Of a stretch of 64,000 nt of DNA, positions 24,634 through 35,300 are shown piece after piece; the stretch's first letter is position 1; every line of letters starts with the position of its first letter. The DNA is from Chloroflexota bacterium (GTDB lineage: Bacteria > Chloroflexota > Anaerolineae > Anaerolineales > Anaerolineaceae): NCBI GenBank assembly GCA_004347695.1, contig SLTK01000007.1, positions 62,001 to 126,000 on the forward strand, read 5' to 3'. The notes below the pieces were generated by a model that had not been told where the DNA came from, made no database searches, and was given only the letters and a program-made list of their open reading frames with translations. Made by a program: the position numbers and the translations under genes.

Positions 24634-26034
24634 CTATGGTTGGCGACCCATCAAGAAACCCGCCCCACCGACGCCTGATCCGGTAGTAGTCGAACTCGTT
24701 GACTGTTGCACCAACACCACCTGGTCGCCGACTTCGACATCGCCTTGAATGACAACCGTGTCATCCTCAAGAATCCGGCCGCTGACAACCTCCACCCGTT
24801 GCGAACCCCCATTGGCCGAAATCAGAACATACTCACCCTGGTCGTCACTCTGAATGGCGCTTACCGGAACGGCCAGTCCGAGTTGGGGCTCGCCGATCTG
24901 GATTGTGACAGAAGCCGTACTATTCAACGGAATCTGATCATTTGCCTGGTCCAACTCAACCTGGACATCGTAATAAACCACACCCTGGTCGACCACGCCG
25001 ATCGGGTTGATCGTAATCACTTTTCCGGTCAAGGCCAGTTCCGGCAGCGCCTCTACAATGATGCTTGCGGAATTTCCAATGGATAACCTGACAACATCAT
25101 TTTCGGTTAATTGGACGGTGACATAAAGTTTTGAACGATCTACCAGGACTACGCTCGACCGGTTGTTTGCCACCACGATGCCTTCCTGGTCATAAATGGC
25201 GCTCACAGTTCCCGCAAAAGGGGCGCGCAGGTTCAGCGAATCAACCGTCATTCGGGTCTCTTTTAGTTTCAGGAGAGAATCGCCGGTAGCGTCCGGTGGA
25301 ACTTCTTCGCCCAGCAAAGCCTTCAGATAATTTTGGGCTTCTTCCAGACGATATTGCGCCATTGTAAGCGTGCTATCCGCTTCTTCGTATGACAAATTGG
25401 TTGGTTTACCGGCCAGACTATTGTATTTGTAGAGCGCTGAATCGCGGCTGACTTGCGCAGCATACATAGACTGGTAAGCCATTGCCCGGCCTGGATCATC
25501 CTCACTCTTATACGATAGCCGGTCAAAATTTTCCTTGGCAGCCTGAAATTTTTGTTCGGCCAACACGTACTGAGCGTAGGCGTCATCGATGGCGCCCTGG
25601 TTGACATAATCCAGGTTGTTTCGATCGACCTGGGCGTCATCGACAGCATTTTGCGCCTCGATAACCGCATTTTGTGCGGCTGAGATGGCAGTCGGGGAAG
25701 TCATTTCCACCAGGTTGAGTTGAGCAAGGATCAGGCTGTTTGGAACAGAATTCGGGTCAAGAGTCATCAGAATGTCCCCCGATTCGACCTGCTGCCCCAC
25801 CTGAGTAGCTACATCAGCGATCGCTCCGCTCGTTTCCCAGCCCACTGAAGCCACCTGGCGTGGACTGATCGAACCAGACGCCTCGACTGTATCTACCAGA
25901 GTCACCTCCTTCACCTCACCCGTACCAAGAACGGTTTCAGTTGGAGTGCCGCTTTGGGCAGTACATGCGGACAGGATCAGGATGGCCAGCAGAGTGGGTA
26001 AAGCCCAACGGTAAACCTGCGTTCTATTGATCAT
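24634..26034 (-). CDS. MacA/HlyD-like membrane-fusion lipoprotein
   Basis: About 466 residues: lipoprotein signal (LILSACTA), split biotinyl-lipoyl domain (SVGWETSGAIADVA ... LRAPFAGTVSAIYDQEG), a long alpha-helical hairpin (about 100-250) and beta-barrel domains (VTVQLTENDVV), ending in a Ser/Thr/Gly-rich tail. The start at 26034 (GGAGCAAATATG) is preferred over 26070. First gene of the exporter operon, divergent from copA2, so the pump may also serve copper or envelope stress. Confidence 0.88.
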   Translation of the reverse strand: MINRTQVYRWALPTLLAILILSACTAQSGTPTETVLGTGEVKEVTLVDTVEASGSISPRQVASVGWETSGAIADVATQVGQQVESGDILMTLDPNSVPNSLILAQLNLVEMTSPTAISAAQNAVIEAQNAVDDAQVDRNNLDYVNQGAIDDAYAQYVLAEQKFQAAKENFDRLSYKSEDDPGRAMAYQSMYAAQVSRDSALYKYNSLAGKPTNLSYEEADSTLTMAQYRLEEAQNYLKALLGEEVPPDATGDSLLKLKETRMTVDSLNLRAPFAGTVSAIYDQEGIVVANNRSSVVLVDRSKLYVTVQLTENDVVRLSIGNSASIIVEALPELALTGKVITINPIGVVDQGVVYYDVQVELDQANDQIPLNSTASVTIQIGEPQLGLAVPVSAIQSDDQGEYVLISANGGSQRVEVVSGRILEDDTVVIQGDVEVGDQVVLVQQSTSSTTTGSGVGGAGFLMGRQP

Positions 26035-26212
26035 ATTTGCTCCAGTTTTTATGCTTTTGAATGGAAACAAGCATACTCAACAAATGTCGAGAAATTGTGA
26101 AGATCTCAAGGATGATTATGGAGAAGCCAGGCGGCTGCACAACGATAAATTCAGATTTTTTTTACACCCACATGAAAAGCAATAACAAATATCAAATCCT
26201 GGCCCACCCATT

Positions 26213-26226
26213 AGGCATAATTGCCT
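26213..26226. promoter_or_regulatory. recurrent motif AGGCATAATTGCCT, copy 3
   Basis: The most symmetrical of three copies: arms AGGCA and TGCCT around TAAT. It lies 140 bases before the second copper ATPase and about 50 bases before its probable -35. Confidence 0.45.
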
Positions 26227-26275
26227 GGTAAGCTATTCTATTTGTACTTACCCGTACACCGACCTTCTTACTCTT

Positions 26276-26302
26276 TTGTAAGAAATATTACAGTGCTATA
26301 TT
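26276..26302 (+). promoter_or_regulatory. probable promoter of second copper ATPase with operator-like inverted repeat
   Basis: TTGTAA (26276-26281) and TATATT (26297-26302) form a -35/-10 pair with a 15-base spacer. A perfect inverted repeat TGTAA-N6-TTACA (26277-26292) covers the -35 and spacer, where a repressor or a MerR-like activator could act. Confidence 0.4.
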
Positions 26303-26365
26303 TTCTTATTGAAGTGGCTCACCGTGTAAACCAGGGTAGTTACAAAAACATAAAGGAGACGAATT

Positions 26366-29032
26366 ATGGTAAAAGATCCTGTTTGCGGGATGGAAATTGG
26401 CCCCCAATCGGCGTTTGCTTCCAGGGAGCATATGGGAAATGTGTATTATTTCTGCTCTGAAAATTGTGTAAACCAGTTTGATCGGAACCCGCATTCATTC
26501 GTTATGCAAAATCCAGAAAAGGTGGACTTCGCCGGTTCAGCAACCACCGGTTTCAACCCAAACCTCAGATTAAGCGAGATTGAATTGCCTGTGATCGGCT
26601 TGAAAAAAGGCGGACAGCCAGGCGCAGAGTTGATCAAACAGGCGTTGAATAAACATCCAGGCATTGAAAAGGTGGTGATCAACCCCATAGAAGGCGCTGC
26701 CGTCGTTCGATTTGACCCGCAGGAGACCGGGGTTCTGGATATCGTCAATGCAATCAAAGAATCAGGGTATAAAGTTGGCAGCGCCCAAAAACGGATTGGT
26801 ATCGAGGGCATTCATTGCGCGTCTTGCGTGCAGTTTATCGAAAACGACCTCGCCACGATCCCTGGTGTTCTCAGTGCAAACGTGAATGTCGGAACCCAGG
26901 AAGCAACGATTGAATATCTTCCCGAGCAAACTACGCTCTCACAATTGAACGCTGCCATTGAAGGCTGGGGCTATAAAACGCGGGTGGCTTCAAGCGACCA
27001 GCCTGCCGACCAACAAGAAGCAGCTCATGATAAAGAATACCGCAGCCTGATGAACAAATTCTGGCTGGCGACGATTATCTCCATTCCGGTCCTGCTCACG
27101 GCTTACCCACAATTTATTCCCATCATTCGGGATTGGTCGATGGAGACGCTGCGAGCCGCCTGGTTTGGAGCAGCGCTCTTAACCATCCCGGTTTTAATCT
27201 ATTCTGGCGGTCACTTCTTCACTGGCGCCTGGGCAGCATTGAAACACCGGTCAGCGAATATGAATACACTGATTGCTCTGGGCACTGGCGCGGCCTGGCT
27301 TTACTCTACTGTTGCCATCACGATACCTGGAATCTTTCCCGAGGGAACCTCTGAGCCCTTCTATGACGTGGTAGCCGTGGTGATTGCTCTGGTTGTGCTG
27401 GGGCAGGCCTTGGAAATCCGGGCTAAAGGACGAACAAGTGAAGCCATCAAGAAATTAATGGGCTTGCAGGCCAAAACGGCCCGCGTTATCCGCAACGGCC
27501 AGGAACTGGACATCCCGGTTGAAGAGGTACTGGTCGCAGACGTCATTCAGGTGCGTCCCGGCGAGAAGATCCCGGTGGATGGCGTCATCCTGGAGGGCAG
27601 TTCGGCGGTGGATGAATCGATGCTAACCGGCGAAAGCCTGCCCGTTTCCAAGAAAACGGGTGACGAGGTCATTGGCGCCACACTTAACAAGACCGGCGCT
27701 TTCAAATTCCGCGCCACAAAAGTCGGCAAGGATACTGCCCTGGCGCAGATCGTCAAGATGGTCCAGGATGCGCAGAACAGTAAGGCGCCTATTGCGCGCC
27801 TGGCAGACACCATCTCCGGCTACTTCGTGCCGGTGGTGATGATCCTCGCAGTCATTACCTTCGTGATTTGGTTCGATTTTGGCCCCGCTCCACAGCTCGT
27901 TTACGGTCTGGTAACAGCGGTTTCCGTCTTGATTATTGCCTGCCCATGCGCGCTGGGTCTGGCAACACCCATGAGCCTGATGGTCGGGATTGGCAAAGGG
28001 GCAGAAAACGGCATTCTGATCCGTTCCGGCGAGGCGCTGCAAACTGCCCAGGGGATCAAAACAGTGGTGCTGGATAAGACTGGCACCATTACCAAAGGGA
28101 AACCGGAATTGACTGATCTTATTGTCGCCGACCAGCAATCAGTGACCGGCGAAGAACTGCTGAGGCTGGCGGCTGCGGTTGAATCAATCAGTGAACACCC
28201 CCTGGCCGAAGCCATCGTAGAAGGGGCAAAAACGAGAGGGCTGTCACTGAGCAAGCCGGAAGCTTTCGAAGCAATCCCCGGGCACGGTGTGATTGCCACG
28301 GTGGATGGTCGGCAAGTGGCTCTCGGCAATCTAAAGATGATGCAACGCTTGAATGTCGAGCTAGGCGATCTGGAATCGAAGTCCGATACGCTGGCCAATG
28401 ATGGCAAGACCCCCATGTTCGTCGCTGTCAATAGCCAGGCAGCCGGCATAATTGCCGTGGCCGACACAGTCAAGGAAGACTCGAAAGAAGCCATCGCAGT
28501 TCTGCATAAGATGGGCATTGAAGTGGTGATGATCACCGGCGATAACCGCCGCACAGCCGAAGCGATTGCACGCCAGGTTGGCGTGGATCGAGTCCTGGCT
28601 GAAGTGCTGCCGGAAGATAAGGCCCATAATGTCCACTTGCTGCAGGCTGAAGGCAAGAAAGTAGCCATGGTCGGCGATGGCATCAATGACGCCCCGGCGC
28701 TGGCGCAGGCGGATGTCGGTCTGGCGATTGGTACCGGCACGGATGTCGCCATCGAAGCTTCGGACATCACCCTGATCAAGGGCAGCCTGAAAGGCGTCGT
28801 GACGGCCATCGAAGTCAGCCGGGCGACCATGCGCAATATCAGGCAAAACCTGGTAGGGGCCTTCATTTATAACGTGCTGGGCGTTCCCATTGCAATGGGC
28901 GCGCTGTTCCCCTTCTTTGGGGTGCTGCTCAGCCCGCTGCTGGCTGGCGCAGCCATGGCGTTCTCATCCGTGACTGTCGTCAGCAATGCCAACCGGCTGC
29001 GCAGTTTCCACCCAAAATTCAGCGCAAAATAA
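26366..29032 (+). CDS. copper P-type ATPase with N-terminal YHS domain
   Basis: 888 residues. A YHS domain opens the protein (DPVCGMEIG ... [12 protein letters not shown]). A ferredoxin-like domain lacking the CxxC ([10 protein letters not shown]) follows, then a regular heavy-metal domain with GIHCASC, eight TM helices, TGES, CPC at 526-528, D570 in [13 protein letters not shown] and [10 protein letters not shown]. The TM8 pattern [15 protein letters not shown] is that of Cu(I) ATPases. AAAGGAG precedes the ATG. A cupredoxin follows. It may load exported copper proteins rather than detoxify, but this is inference. Confidence 0.93.
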   Translation: MVKDPVCGMEIGPQSAFASREHMGNVYYFCSENCVNQFDRNPHSFVMQNPEKVDFAGSATTGFNPNLRLSEIELPVIGLKKGGQPGAELIKQALNKHPGIEKVVINPIEGAAVVRFDPQETGVLDIVNAIKESGYKVGSAQKRIGIEGIHCASCVQFIENDLATIPGVLSANVNVGTQEATIEYLPEQTTLSQLNAAIEGWGYKTRVASSDQPADQQEAAHDKEYRSLMNKFWLATIISIPVLLTAYPQFIPIIRDWSMETLRAAWFGAALLTIPVLIYSGGHFFTGAWAALKHRSANMNTLIALGTGAAWLYSTVAITIPGIFPEGTSEPFYDVVAVVIALVVLGQALEIRAKGRTSEAIKKLMGLQAKTARVIRNGQELDIPVEEVLVADVIQVRPGEKIPVDGVILEGSSAVDESMLTGESLPVSKKTGDEVIGATLNKTGAFKFRATKVGKDTALAQIVKMVQDAQNSKAPIARLADTISGYFVPVVMILAVITFVIWFDFGPAPQLVYGLVTAVSVLIIACPCALGLATPMSLMVGIGKGAENGILIRSGEALQTAQGIKTVVLDKTGTITKGKPELTDLIVADQQSVTGEELLRLAAAVESISEHPLAEAIVEGAKTRGLSLSKPEAFEAIPGHGVIATVDGRQVALGNLKMMQRLNVELGDLESKSDTLANDGKTPMFVAVNSQAAGIIAVADTVKEDSKEAIAVLHKMGIEVVMITGDNRRTAEAIARQVGVDRVLAEVLPEDKAHNVHLLQAEGKKVAMVGDGINDAPALAQADVGLAIGTGTDVAIEASDITLIKGSLKGVVTAIEVSRATMRNIRQNLVGAFIYNVLGVPIAMGALFPFFGVLLSPLLAGAAMAFSSVTVVSNANRLRSFHPKFSAK

Positions 29033-29110
29033 GACAAAGGGGTTGCCCAACCCCGTCGAGATGCTGCGTGAAAAAATCCATGATCTGATTATAGATAAGG
29101 ATAAAAAGAT

Positions 29111-29488
29111 ATGACACCCATTCAAATTGTTGTGACGCTTGTAGGAATTGCTCTGAGTATATTTATCGCCTGGTTCTTCTGGTTGGCGCCCAAAGGCCAA
29201 ACGCGCGTCTCCGCTGGAGTCAGCGGCGTTCAGGAAGTAGCCATCACCGTCAAAGGCGGTTACACGCCGGATATTATCGTGGTTAAAGCGGGGCAACCGC
29301 TGAGAATGCGATTTACCCGCCAGGAGTCTGCTGGTTGCTCGGAAACAGTCCTGTTCCCGGACTTTAACCAAAGCGCGAAATTACCGGAAGGCGAGGAAGT
29401 GCTGGTTGAATTTACGCCCGAAAAAGCGGGTGAATATGGGTTTCAATGCCAGATGGGCATGTTGCGTGGAAAACTGATCGTCGAATAA
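29111..29488 (+). CDS. membrane-anchored cupredoxin-like protein
   Basis: 125 residues: N-terminal TM helix, then a cupredoxin-1-type beta domain with KGGYTPDIIVVKAGQPLRM, a Cys in SAGCSETV and FQCQMGMLRGK at the C-terminus. The Cys/Met pair at the end and the upstream Cys could bind copper. 78 bases after the YHS-ATPase and probably a recipient of the copper it moves. AAGGATAAAAAG precedes the ATG. Confidence 0.85.
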   Translation: MTPIQIVVTLVGIALSIFIAWFFWLAPKGQTRVSAGVSGVQEVAITVKGGYTPDIIVVKAGQPLRMRFTRQESAGCSETVLFPDFNQSAKLPEGEEVLVEFTPEKAGEYGFQCQMGMLRGKLIVE

Positions 29489-29510
29489 GGCATAGGACTT
29501 TCCCAAAAGC

Positions 29511-29560
29511 GGGGCTGTCCCAAAAGCGGGCGGGCCTGGAAACCCGCCCCTGTGTGTTTT
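29511..29560. repeat. interspersed palindromic element, copy 2, possibly acting as terminator
   Basis: GGGGCTGTCC (29511-29520) followed by hairpin GGGCGGG / CCCGCCC (29528-29534 with 29543-29549) and TGTGTGTTTT. Diverged copy of the element at 14247-14348. Confidence 0.5.
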
Positions 29561-29592
29561 AATCCTGGGTTGCCCTCTGGGTGAGGTAACGA

Positions 29593-32295
29593 TTAGGCTT
29601 GTTTTTCGTTATTCCGCATTAAGGTTGTTCGATTGCCTTTTTTCTCTTTATGCTTATTGTGGAACATACGTTGATCCGCTTTATTCAACAATTCCCGCGC
29701 GCTGCTCCCATCCTCCGGGTAAAGGCTGACGCCGATACTGGTGCTTAATTCGACGATATTGCCTTCGATGATTAATGGTTTCTTGACATCTATCAATACC
29801 CGTTTCGCAACGCGCTTTGGGTCATCTAAATTTTTCAGGTCGGGCAGAAGAATTGTAAATTCATCTCCACCTAATCGAGCTACCATGTCATCCGCTCTTA
29901 ATTCGTTCTGTAAAGTCTGAGCAATCATGACCAGAGCCTGGTCACCGGCATCATGACCAAAACGATCGTTGATTTCTTTGAAGTTATTCAGGTCCATAAA
30001 TAATACTGCGAACTTCCCATCGCAGCGCTTTGCGCGATCCAATTCCTGTTCCAGCCGTTCTCGAAAGGCTTTGCGATTATAAAGACCTGTCAGCGGGTCG
30101 CGGTAAGCCAGATCACGGACATGCGCTTCATTTTGTTTCTGTTCAGTGATGTCATAGCAAGACCCGATATAACCTTCAAAATCACCGCTCAACCCATAAT
30201 AGGGGTAACCTAAATCCTGGAGCCAGCGATATTCGCCATCGAAACGGCGTAATCGGTACTCCATTTGGAATGGCTGGCGGGCTTTGAAAGCTTCCAGATA
30301 AGTGGTCACGCACCGATCCAAATCTTCTTTATGGACTCCCTCGGTCCAACCGTAACCTTTTTCCTGCTCTGTCGTCCGGCCGGTGAATTTTAGCCAGGTC
30401 TGATTGAAGTAATCTAATTTCCCGTCCACTCCGGATCGCCAGATCAACGCCGGGAATTCATCAAAGAGGGATAGATAATAATCACGGGCATGAATGAGCG
30501 CAGTTTCAGCCTGCTTACGCTCGGTAATGTCCCTTAAAAATACTTCCAAACGATCGTGGGTGGGGTAGGCGTGAGTTTCCCACCAACGTCCATTGATGGA
30601 CGAACGCGCATCAAAGTGCTTTGGCCTTTTCTCATCCATGGCGCTTCGAAACTGGCTAAAAAACTCGCCATTAACTGTCTGGGGATATTCTGCCCACAAG
30701 ACTTTCCCGATCAGGTCATTTGCCGGGCGGCCGCCGAAATAGTGTCGAGTGGCGGCCGGGTTGAGCTCCAGAATCCGATACTGGTTATCAAAGGCAAGAT
30801 AGGCTTCCGTGATGCTGTTAAGCACCGAATTCAGCCGTTCATTACTTTCAAGCAAAGCCTGCTCGGATTGCTTCTGCTGGGTGATATCCAACAGGCTGCC
30901 CTCATAGTACTCCACTGCGCCTGCTTCATCGAATACGGCTCTGGCGTTATCCAGAACGGTTATGATTTCCCCGTTTCGCCGGCGTAACAGGAACTCGAAG
31001 TCGTTGACCACCCCTAACCTCGCCATCGCATCTATCCAGCGCTGTCTTGCCTCGGGATCTACAAAAATCGTAGACACGTTTAACATTTCCCCGAGTTCGC
31101 TTTCCGAAATACCAATCATGTTTTGCAGGGCCGGGTTGCCATCCAACAACTTACCTTCGGGTGTCGTCCGGTATAACCCTACGGGCACCCCGCTGAAAAG
31201 ATTGTAATAACGCGCGCCTACTTCTCGTAATTCAGCGGTTTTACACTCCAATGTCTCCGCCATGCTGTCGATAGTCTGCGCCAGAAAACCCAGTTCGCCC
31301 CCCTTATTCATAATGGATGTTCTGGCCGACAAATCGCCGGTTTGCAGCCTTTGCGCAGTATCGATCAGCGGCCGTAACCAGCGAATGACCAGCCATTTCT
31401 CGGAGGCGATTGACGCCAGGAAACTTACCAGCAGGATCAAACCGATAATCACTGAGGTCAACTGTAATTGCCGGTTTGCTTCTTTGATCACACTGGCAGT
31501 TGGTAACCCAACCAAAACGAATGCGCCCGTCCCATCCGGTGCGAATGGCAGGCGACTGATCCCATAAAAACGTTCGACCCCATCCAGACCAAATGCCTGG
31601 ACCGATGTCTGCCCCGGTTGGATTGCTGCTAATAGGTCGCCGCTGAGTTTCGGTTGCGAACTTTGCTCGGTTTGGACGGATTGGTATAGCAATTTACCCG
31701 CCTCATCCACAACCATGATCTCGGTTCCGACGGGCGTTTCATGTAATTCGGCAACTTGCTCGTTGAACCAGTGCGGATTCATGATGGCAGCGCCCACCCC
31801 GACCGGGATGGCATGCAAGTCCAGCACCCGGGTCAATAAAACCATCTCATCCGAGCCGTTTGCCTGCTTCGCGATTGTAAACATTCTCCCTGCCGCCATT
31901 ACGCGGTCGATCATCGCAGCATCAGGCGCCCAAACCGTCGGGTCCCGGGCGCTGCAGGAGACTTCTCCATTGGTTTTGACAATTAATAAATCGACGTATT
32001 CGGTTTTGCCAATAAGCATATTATCGAGGACTGCATTGCAGGTTTCCGGATCATCGAGAATCTGATCCACCGCTGCAGCTGCGTCGAGCAGGCTGACCAT
32101 TTGAGCAACCATTTGTTTTTGGCTTTCAGCCGCCACGACTGTCAGATGAAGCGCTTCATTTTTCGCTTCCTCGATTTCGCTCTCCCGTTCGTGGTGGGCA
32201 GCATAAATCGACCACACCAGTAATGGCAATGTGGCGATGAGGATGACAAGAAAGAGTTTCGTCGAGAGTGATCTAAAGTTAAATATTCGCATCAT
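29593..32295 (-). CDS. membrane PAS-GGDEF diguanylate cyclase
   Basis: About 900 residues: TM1, an extracytoplasmic PDC/dCache-type sensor, TM2 (about 280-300), HAMP, three PAS domains (each ending in an ITQQK/ITERK/ITEQK link) and a GGDEF domain with RLGGDEFTILLPD. The active-site GGDEF is intact, so c-di-GMP synthesis is expected. No RxxD inhibitory site is evident just before it. The ATG pair at 32295/32292 is preferred to a TTG at 32322. Follows the HD-GYP gene by about 30 bases as the last gene of a signalling operon. Confidence 0.9.
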   Translation of the reverse strand: MMRIFNFRSLSTKLFLVILIATLPLLVWSIYAAHHERESEIEEAKNEALHLTVVAAESQKQMVAQMVSLLDAAAAVDQILDDPETCNAVLDNMLIGKTEYVDLLIVKTNGEVSCSARDPTVWAPDAAMIDRVMAAGRMFTIAKQANGSDEMVLLTRVLDLHAIPVGVGAAIMNPHWFNEQVAELHETPVGTEIMVVDEAGKLLYQSVQTEQSSQPKLSGDLLAAIQPGQTSVQAFGLDGVERFYGISRLPFAPDGTGAFVLVGLPTASVIKEANRQLQLTSVIIGLILLVSFLASIASEKWLVIRWLRPLIDTAQRLQTGDLSARTSIMNKGGELGFLAQTIDSMAETLECKTAELREVGARYYNLFSGVPVGLYRTTPEGKLLDGNPALQNMIGISESELGEMLNVSTIFVDPEARQRWIDAMARLGVVNDFEFLLRRRNGEIITVLDNARAVFDEAGAVEYYEGSLLDITQQKQSEQALLESNERLNSVLNSITEAYLAFDNQYRILELNPAATRHYFGGRPANDLIGKVLWAEYPQTVNGEFFSQFRSAMDEKRPKHFDARSSINGRWWETHAYPTHDRLEVFLRDITERKQAETALIHARDYYLSLFDEFPALIWRSGVDGKLDYFNQTWLKFTGRTTEQEKGYGWTEGVHKEDLDRCVTTYLEAFKARQPFQMEYRLRRFDGEYRWLQDLGYPYYGLSGDFEGYIGSCYDITEQKQNEAHVRDLAYRDPLTGLYNRKAFRERLEQELDRAKRCDGKFAVLFMDLNNFKEINDRFGHDAGDQALVMIAQTLQNELRADDMVARLGGDEFTILLPDLKNLDDPKRVAKRVLIDVKKPLIIEGNIVELSTSIGVSLYPEDGSSARELLNKADQRMFHNKHKEKKGNRTTLMRNNEKQA

Positions 32296-32326
32296 ACCTT
32301 TATAAACATCAATAATGGGCAAAAAA

Positions 32327-35300
32327 TTAGCTCGAAGCTAAATTTGCCAGAAATACCTCGACGATTTGCGGGTCAAAATGCGTTCCCGTTTGCTCGCGGA
32401 TATACTCCAAAGCTTGTTCGCGCGTCCAGGCTTTTCGGTAAGGCCGGTTGGAGGTAAGCGCATCCCAGACGCCGATCACGGCAAATATCCGTGCGGCCAG
32501 CGGAATTTCTTCACCTTTCAGTCCGCGCGGGTAACCGCTTCCGTCCCATTTCTCGTGGTGACAATAGGGGATATCCAGCGCCGGGCGCAAGTACTCGATG
32601 GATGAAAGCATGTCATAGGCGTAAACCGGGTGTTTACGCATGATGACCCACTCTTCCTCGGTGAGTTTGTCCGGCTTGAGCAAAATTCGGTCGGGAATGC
32701 CAAGCTTGCCCATATCATGCAGCAAAGCGCCGCGCCGGATATGGACGATTCCCTCGTTTCCTACTCCCACTGCTCTTGCAAGCTGAATGGTTAGCTCCGT
32801 CACGCGCTGCGTGTGTCCTTCGGTTTCCTCATCGCGCAAATCCATTGCGCGAGACCAGCCTTCGATTGTGGCGTCATAAGCCAGGATGAGCTTTGAATTG
32901 GAAATTTGAATTTCATTGAATGAATTAATGCTATCGATGGCAATCGCCGCCTGGCCGGCCAGTGTTTCGATAAAGTTGAACCAATCCTGGTCAGGGTTTA
33001 GCTGGGCACGATTGAAAACTTCCAAAACCCCGATAAATTGTCCTTTGGCCCACAGCGGCAGGCCGCAGTAAGATACAAAATCCTCGCCTGAGAACGTTGA
33101 AGCACGCTTGTCTTTACCCCGATAAACAGTCAGGTCAGGGACAAAAATTCGCTGCCAGTTGGTTGCAATCTGCCCTGCCAATCCCTGCCCAATTCGCAAG
33201 GATACTTTTTTCATTGCTGGCGTGTGAAAACCCTGAAAGACGGAAGTTTCGAGCATGTTGCTGACCGGGTTGTACAATAATATATCCGCTGCATCTACTT
33301 CGCATTGGATAATTGTCTCTTTTGCGACAACCTTCAATGTCAAACTAAGGTCCATACTATTGGCAATAGCGTTATCGATGGTATGCAGGGCTTCGATGTT
33401 CTTCAGCCGCTGGTTGATTTGCTGTTCGGCGTGTTTGCGCGCAAAGGCAGTCGTCATTTGTTCCGCAATTACCCGGATACGTTTAATGGAAGATTCCGGA
33501 AATTGAGCGCTGTGACTTATTTGGAGTAACCCGTATACTCTTTCATTGGCTATCAGGGGAACCGGGATGACGCAACGAAGCCTTAATACTTTAGCGGCTT
33601 GAGAAATCAAGCGTCGTTGTATTTCATTTTCACCATATTCAACCATCATTGCCCGGATGGTTTCAGGATCGTTGATCATTACGATTTCGCCTTGTTTGAG
33701 GATGCGCGCAAATAGACCGTCCCCGGTTATAGGCATTTTTACATGCAAATACTCCCTGTTTCCACCAATCATTTTTTCAACTTTCTTGAACAGGGTAGAC
33801 GTAAATTCAACATGCTCAACCAGCAGAAAGTTTGGGTCGGGACCGGGCTGCGCAACAACCACGACATCGCAATGGAAAATATCCAACAGCTCTCTGGATA
33901 CAAAAGCAATGATGTCCTTGATTTCCATGCCCTGGTTGATGGCAGAGCCTATCGTGTTGATCAGCTCCAGATCCTGCGTTCGTTGGTGGATCAGCTCTTC
34001 ATCCTGCTTACGCGCAGTGATGTCCTGTACTGCGCCATATATACTAATTAATCTATTGGTCTTTGCGTCCAATACTGGGTGAGCATAGATTCGAACCCAA
34101 ACCGTTTTACCGCTTTTGGTTATGGTGCGAAGTTCACTGTTGATGGTTTGGCCGGCGCGTAGCCTTTCCATATCCCGGTCATCTTTAACCAGATCATCAG
34201 GATGCAAAGTAGCGCGCCACCCGCCGCGGGCAACGAATTCTTCGAACGAATATCCCGAGATTTCCTCGAAGGCGCCGGCAACCCAATTTAAGGAGAGCTT
34301 GCCATCCGCTCCAATCTGGGATGAAAACAGGTAATCGGAGGTCACCGTTGAAATCAGGCGATAACGCTCCTCGGATTGGCGCAGCTTATCTTCTGCCAGC
34401 TTACGCTCGGTGATATCCTGAAAAGCGCCATAAATGCGGGTGACTTTGCCATTGCTGCGTTCCGCTGCCCCCTGTGCCCGAACCCAAATGCGTTTGCCCC
34501 TGGCGGTAATCAACTGAAGTTCAAGGTCATAGGGTTTGCCTGAGGTGATGCAATCCTGTACAGCGGCAGTGATGACCGGGCGATCCTCCGGCGCATAAAA
34601 ATTAATCGCCTCGGCGACATTCGGTTTGGTGGCCGGATCGACCTCATGAATGCGATAGACTTCCTCGGTCCAGTTGAGCGTCTGCGTTTCAAGATGAATT
34701 TCCCAACCGCCGATTTTGGCGATCTCACCGGTGATATTAAGCAAATCGTTGGAATGGCGCAATTCCTCTTCCATCCGTTGGCTCAATGTAATATCCTGAT
34801 ATTGTGAGACGAGGTACAGCGGTTTCTCGTTCTTGTCTCTCACGAGTGACAAGTTTACCTGGGCGCTGATGATTTGGCCATTCTTGTGAAAGTAGCGTTT
34901 CTCGATTTGGTAGTTTTGAATCTCGCCCGCCAGCAATTTCTGGGAATAGGGAGCTTGAACATCCTTATCGTCCGGATGCGTGATTTCTTGATAGGTTTTC
35001 TTTAAGAGTTCTTCTTCTGAATAACCTAGAATATTAACCAATGATCGGTTTATCTTAAGAAAACGGCCATCCAGAGCAACCAATGCCTTGCCAATCGGGG
35101 CATTTTCGAAAGCATATTTAAATAGCTCTTCGCTTTCTCTCAGCTTCTCTTCTATTCGCTTACGGTCCGTGATGTCGATGACCATGCCAGTCAGCGAGCC
35201 ATCTTCCGCTGTGGCGCTCAACAACACAACTTTGGTCTTGCCGTCGCGTGTCAAAAGCCTGGTCTCGAAACTCTTGACCTGCCTCTCTTTTGACAGAGCT

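Larger units (their letters stand above)
26035..26365. other. divergent control region between pump operon and second copper ATPase
   Basis: No gene. AT-rich; contains the recurrent motif copy 3 and a promoter with an embedded inverted repeat, both listed separately. Confidence 0.45.
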
